Origin: JBLHZY01 sp050633265
GTDB lineage: Bacteria > Pseudomonadota > Alphaproteobacteria > Rhodobacterales > Rhodobacteraceae
Direction of reading: 5' to 3'
Assembly (NCBI GenBank): GCA_050633265.1
Contig: JBOEGE010000006.1
Span: 186,001 to 250,000 of the forward strand
Length of the DNA: 64,000 nt
Shown: positions 60,899 to 64,000 of the stretch, piece after piece
How the letters are laid out: the number at the start of each line of letters is the position of its first letter
How positions within the stretch are numbered: the stretch's first letter is position 1
Notes under the pieces: model-generated
Told to the model about the DNA's origin: nothing
Seen by the model: the letters and a program-made list of their open reading frames with translations, nothing else
Databases searched by the model: none
Translations under genes and position numbers: made by a program

Positions 60899-60924
60899 GC
60901 GCAGCCATGTAAGCCGTTCAAAAC

Positions 60925-60963
60925 AAAGGGCCGCCGGCGCTTAACGCAGCCAGCGGCCCTTTT
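60925..60963. terminator. terminator between the membrane protein and the Tad locus
   Basis: An inverted repeat AAAGGGCCGC / GCGGCCCTTT with an 18-base loop that can itself pair (GGC...GCC), followed by TC and more T. It sits between convergent genes and can act on both strands. Confidence 0.75.
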
Positions 60964-60975
60964 CATTTTGCGCCG

Positions 60976-61482
60976 TTACAGCGCAGCAAGAATGCCGCCT
61001 GTTCCCAGCAAAAGATAAAAGATCATCGTCCCACCAAGCGCCAACCCCATGGGGAAATCGCCGCGCGTCCAGCTTTCCCAATCCTGCGTGCGCGATCGCA
61101 TGGCCGGGATCATCCGAAACAAGCGGTGCGTTGCAAAAGCGCCAAGCAAAACAGCGGCAAAAAGCGGGATCAAGAACGGCAGATCGCCGACCGCCACAAA
61201 GGGCGCGGCGGCGGCGGCAAATTTAGCATCTCCAGCGCCCATAACCCCGGCCATATTCGCCACAAAACCAATCGCCAAGACGATGGCAAAATGAGCATAG
61301 CGCCAAGGGTATTGCGCCAGCGGCAAAGCAAAGAGCCCAACCACCGCAAAGACGCAAAACAGCGCGATCACGGCCTTGTTGGGGATCTTCATGAACTTCA
61401 TGTCATTCCACGCAACCCATATGCAAATGGGCAGCACAAAGGGCAAGAACCACCAAGCGGTCGCGGCCGAAAGGTGATCCAT
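60976..61482 (-). CDS. cpaA: A24 prepilin peptidase (CpaA/TadV-type)
   Basis: A 168-residue inner-membrane aspartic peptidase that cleaves Flp-type prepilins. The two catalytic Asp are visible: one in AWNDMKFMKIPNK, the other in the GxGD motif GVMGAGDAKFAAA. About five membrane helices are present. It lacks the N-methyltransferase domain of PilD, as expected for Tad peptidases. It overlaps the upstream TPR lipoprotein gene (TAATG), so it is the last gene of the Tad operon in this direction. Confidence 0.92.
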   Translation of the reverse strand: MDHLSAATAWWFLPFVLPICIWVAWNDMKFMKIPNKAVIALFCVFAVVGLFALPLAQYPWRYAHFAIVLAIGFVANMAGVMGAGDAKFAAAAAPFVAVGDLPFLIPLFAAVLLGAFATHRLFRMIPAMRSRTQDWESWTRGDFPMGLALGGTMIFYLLLGTGGILAAL

Positions 61483-62342
61483 TAGTTGGTCACATTGGCT
61501 TCAAGCGCATTCAGGCTGCGTACGGCGGCCTCAAAATACTGGGGATGGGTATCAATCGCTTCGGTCAAAAGGCCTTTGCCTGTTGCCACATCGCCCTTTT
61601 TGATCGCCGAAAGCGCAAGCGTGTGAAGCAGTTGGGCGCGCTCAACCTGGCTCATCGGGATGATGGGCAGATCGTATTTGCGCTGCGCTCCGCGGGCCAA
61701 AACCAGATTGTTCTTGGCGGTGAACATGCCCTGATCATAGGTGATCGCCTGGGCAAACATTTTCTCGGCACCGGCGTGATCGCCGCGCGTCAGTTTGGAA
61801 AAACCCCAGTTGTTATAAACGCCTGATGGTTTGGTCGTCAGGCCTGCGGCGGTCTCATAGAAACTATCGGCCCGTTTCCATTCGCGATTGCTATCGGCAA
61901 CCATCGCTTCAAGGCGATAGCGTTTATAAGTCTCAAAGGTTGGGGGGATTTTATCAAGCTGGGTCTTGGCCATGGCCCAATCGCCCGAGCGGATCAAAGC
62001 ATCGGCGTAATTGACCCGATCCTCAGAGGTCGCCTCATCGCTGGCAACAACACGCGCCCAAACAGGGAGGGCCTCTTGCGGGCGTTTGGCCCGGATCAGC
62101 GATAGGGCAAGCCCGCGCTGAAGATCCATCCGATCCGGCTCTTGGCCCGCGGCCTTGGCAAAATAGTTGACAGCTTCAACAGGATCGGCCGCTTGCAGCA
62201 TCACCTCATTGAGATTGCTCTCATCAATGACATTCACGCCCTTAGCGGCGGCGCGTTCTACATCACTATTGCCAGATTTTTGGCATGCCGAAAGGGCAAG
62301 GGCCCCACAAAGGCACAGTGAAACAAGGGAAATATGGCGCAT
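61482..62342 (-). CDS. tadD: TPR lipoprotein (TadD-like)
   Basis: A 286-residue protein with a lipobox (LCGALALSAC) making Cys about residue 20. Tetratricopeptide repeats follow over most of the length (PVEAVNYFAKAAGQEPDRMDLQRGLA; AMAKTQLDKI; AGAEKMFAQAITYDQGMFTAKNNLVLA). TadD is an outer-membrane TPR lipoprotein needed for secretin assembly in Tad systems. I start at ATG 62342 because the signal peptide begins there; the open frame runs 19 codons further. It is in the tadC-TPR-TPR-cpaA operon. Confidence 0.87.
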   Translation of the reverse strand: MRHISLVSLCLCGALALSACQKSGNSDVERAAAKGVNVIDESNLNEVMLQAADPVEAVNYFAKAAGQEPDRMDLQRGLALSLIRAKRPQEALPVWARVVASDEATSEDRVNYADALIRSGDWAMAKTQLDKIPPTFETYKRYRLEAMVADSNREWKRADSFYETAAGLTTKPSGVYNNWGFSKLTRGDHAGAEKMFAQAITYDQGMFTAKNNLVLARGAQRKYDLPIIPMSQVERAQLLHTLALSAIKKGDVATGKGLLTEAIDTHPQYFEAAVRSLNALEANVTN

Positions 62343-62395
62343 TTTGCCTGCGTCCTTCTTACTGCTCTCACATGATCCGCTTTTCTTCCAAAGTA

Positions 62396-62959
62396 TCACC
62401 GCGACAGGAGCAAGAATTTCCCCCCACCACGCCGCACCAAGGCGAAAGCGTTGTTATCGGCCTCATCATAGGCCGGATTTTCCAATTTTGCGAGGGCCAA
62501 GCGCAAATTCTCGCGAATGTCGGCACTTTCGCCACTGTCCAGCGCAAAGGCAGTCCGAAAAACCCGCTCTGCTTCGCCAATTTTGTTCCGTTCCATCAAA
62601 ACCACGCCCAGATTGTTCCAGGCGGGGGGGAAGGTTTCATCCTCGGCAACAGCCTTGCGCAGCAGTGTTTCCGCTTGCCCCAAACGCCCCAGCCGCAGAT
62701 TGGCCGAGCCAAGCGCAGAAAGCGTGTCGGCGTTCATCCCATGGGTTCCGGCGGCGCGCAGATAGGCCTTGAGCGCGAGCTCATATTCGCCCGCCTCCAT
62801 AAGCCGATGCCCAACCAACAAACCATCCACAGAGTCGCCTTTTTGCGAAACCCCGGCCGGCGCATAAGGATTATCCCCGCGCAATGGGCGAAGGCCGCCC
62901 GTGTTCTCACAGGCGGCCACCAAGCCGAGTATCGCGATAAATCCAAACGTAAGCCGCAT
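62396..62959 (-). CDS. second TPR lipoprotein of the Tad operon
   Basis: A 187-residue protein with a lipobox (GLVAACENTG) and three TPR units (AGEYELALKAYLRAAGT; GRLGQAETLLRKAVAEDETFPPAWNNLG; GEAERVFRTAF). It is shorter than the preceding TPR lipoprotein and distinct from it. Either could be the functional TadD, so the symbol is left open here. GAAGGG lies 5 bases before the ATG at 62959. It likely sits in the outer membrane as part of Tad assembly. Confidence 0.85.
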   Translation of the reverse strand: MRLTFGFIAILGLVAACENTGGLRPLRGDNPYAPAGVSQKGDSVDGLLVGHRLMEAGEYELALKAYLRAAGTHGMNADTLSALGSANLRLGRLGQAETLLRKAVAEDETFPPAWNNLGVVLMERNKIGEAERVFRTAFALDSGESADIRENLRLALAKLENPAYDEADNNAFALVRRGGGKFLLLSR

Positions 62960-62997
62960 GAAACCCTTCACCAAGCGCCAAACGTTTGCGCCCTCAT

Positions 62998-63981
62998 TTA
63001 GAAGGGCGTTTCGCCGCTTAGCATTGTATAAATACCCCAGACCGATGGCCCGATCAGGATGATCAAAAGCGGCGGCACTGTGAGCATCATTGTGGCAAGT
63101 GTCATCTTGGTAGGCAAGGTGTTTGCCTTCTCTTCGGCGCGCATAACGCGTTTATCGCGCATCTCGCCGGCATAAACCCGCAAGGCTTCCGAGATCGAGG
63201 TACCAAAGCTGGCCGACTGGATAAGCACGGTCACAAAAGACGCCACATCCGGCACACCGCAACGCTCGGCCATATCCCGCAGAACCGTTACCTTGTCCTT
63301 ACCGGCTTTCATCTCGTTGCTTACGATCTGAAACTCATCGGCCAATGCCGGGAAACCAGCGCGGATTTCTTTTGCCACGCGGATGATCGACTGATCAAGC
63401 GATTGCCCAGCTTCCACACAGACCAGCATCATATCAAGACTGTCTGGAAAGCCATAAACGATCTCTTCTTTGCGCGCTTCAACCCGGCGCGTGATCCAAT
63501 ATTTGGGAAGCATATAGCCGATCCCGCCGGGGATAAGCACATACATCATCAAGACCTGAGTCGTTGGATCGCCATTTGCCTGTTTCAACAAAGCAAGCAC
63601 GATGCCAACAGCCAGCAACCCAAGCCCAAGCGAGAATTGCGCAAAGTGGAACATACGCACCGAATTTGGCCCGCGATACCCCGCTTGCACGAGCTTCAGC
63701 TTGATGGCCGAATAATCCTCTGCGTTTTGCGGCTCAAGAAAGTTGGAATACTTCTCAAGCTTGTCGTTCTTTGTGCCTGTGCGCAGAGCAACTTCTTCGT
63801 CCTTTGTCGGCTTTTTCTTGCCGCGCACTTCATCGCGCAGCTTGTCCATCGGATCGACCTGCTTGCGCATCAATAGCGGCAACATCAGCAGAATGAGGAT
63901 AAGCCCAAGCGCACCAACAATGATGATCGGGCCAAAGGGGCCAAGCGTATCGCCGAGGACGGAATTGATCAGATTTTGCAT
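62998..63981 (-). CDS. tadC: Tad inner-membrane platform protein TadC
   Basis: A 327-residue type II secretion F-domain protein. N-terminal membrane anchor (GPIIIVGALGLILILLMLPLLM), basic cytoplasmic loop (about 40-100), two further helices, and the F domain (MLVCVEAGQSLDQSIIRVAKEI; SFVTVLIQSASFGTSISEALRVYAGEM), ending with LATMMLTVPPLLIILIGPSVW. With TadB, expected just beyond the right edge, it forms the platform on which TadA ATPase acts. It is the most upstream gene of the Tad operon visible here; only 19 bases follow its start before the window ends. Confidence 0.93.
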   Translation of the reverse strand: MQNLINSVLGDTLGPFGPIIIVGALGLILILLMLPLLMRKQVDPMDKLRDEVRGKKKPTKDEEVALRTGTKNDKLEKYSNFLEPQNAEDYSAIKLKLVQAGYRGPNSVRMFHFAQFSLGLGLLAVGIVLALLKQANGDPTTQVLMMYVLIPGGIGYMLPKYWITRRVEARKEEIVYGFPDSLDMMLVCVEAGQSLDQSIIRVAKEIRAGFPALADEFQIVSNEMKAGKDKVTVLRDMAERCGVPDVASFVTVLIQSASFGTSISEALRVYAGEMRDKRVMRAEEKANTLPTKMTLATMMLTVPPLLIILIGPSVWGIYTMLSGETPF

Positions 63982-64000
63982 TTCTCTGTCCTTACACTTT

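Overview
The window looks like chromosome of a member of the Rhodobacteraceae (roseobacter-like Alphaproteobacteria). The support is gene content and order: an RHH-less PutA beside an Lrp regulator, the ruvCAB-ybgC-tolQRAB-pal-cpoB-tilS-ftsH block, a phosphatidylcholine synthase, the YcjX/TIGR01620 pair, CtrA-like boxes, and a Tad pilus locus at the right edge. G+C is roughly 60%, and many genes are packed with 4-bp ATGA or TAATG overlaps. I found no rRNA, tRNA, CRISPR array, prophage or insertion sequence.

Layout. (1) 0-8.7 kb: a GST, then a minus-strand operon arginase > ornithine cyclodeaminase > PutA, which together convert arginine to glutamate, with a divergent Lrp/AsnC regulator. A DenD-like dehydrogenase and a flavin monooxygenase follow. 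(2) 9-13 kb: a vanillate O-demethylase operon (vanA > GntR regulator > vanB) with two matching palindromic operators upstream, then UDP-glucose dehydrogenase. (3) 13-22 kb: adenine deaminase, a FAH-family enzyme, AroQ, a possible 49-aa protein, TruA, YcjX/YcjF-like proteins and an FAD monooxygenase. (4) 22-30 kb: IleS, which carries a compositionally foreign segment and sits behind a short Ile-rich leader ORF. Next come a Gly-rich predicted outer-membrane protein whose start codon lies in the loop of a terminator-like hairpin, Pcs, XerC/DUF484 and DUF2161. (5) 30-41 kb: transaldolase, PriA, two tandem PAS-GAF-GGDEF paralogues (one with a decayed catalytic site) each behind a CtrA-like box, an MFS protein, MsrA, an acetyltransferase, PrmA and DUF1127. 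(6) 41-53 kb: Holliday-junction (RuvCAB) and Tol-Pal envelope genes, TilS and FtsH. (7) 53-64 kb: Fhs and FolD (C1-folate), a membrane-anchored LytTR regulator, a beta-hydroxyacid dehydrogenase, a AAA+ ATPase, a multipass membrane protein, and the end of a Tad pilus locus (CpaA-type peptidase, two TPR lipoproteins, TadC).

Most genes belong to known families. The parts most worth follow-up are regulatory or mosaic: the paired cyclic-di-GMP genes with CtrA-like boxes, the ileS leader and mosaic, the hairpin over the start codon at the ileS 3' end, and the VanR-like operators. Assignments come from reading motifs by eye; no database search was run.
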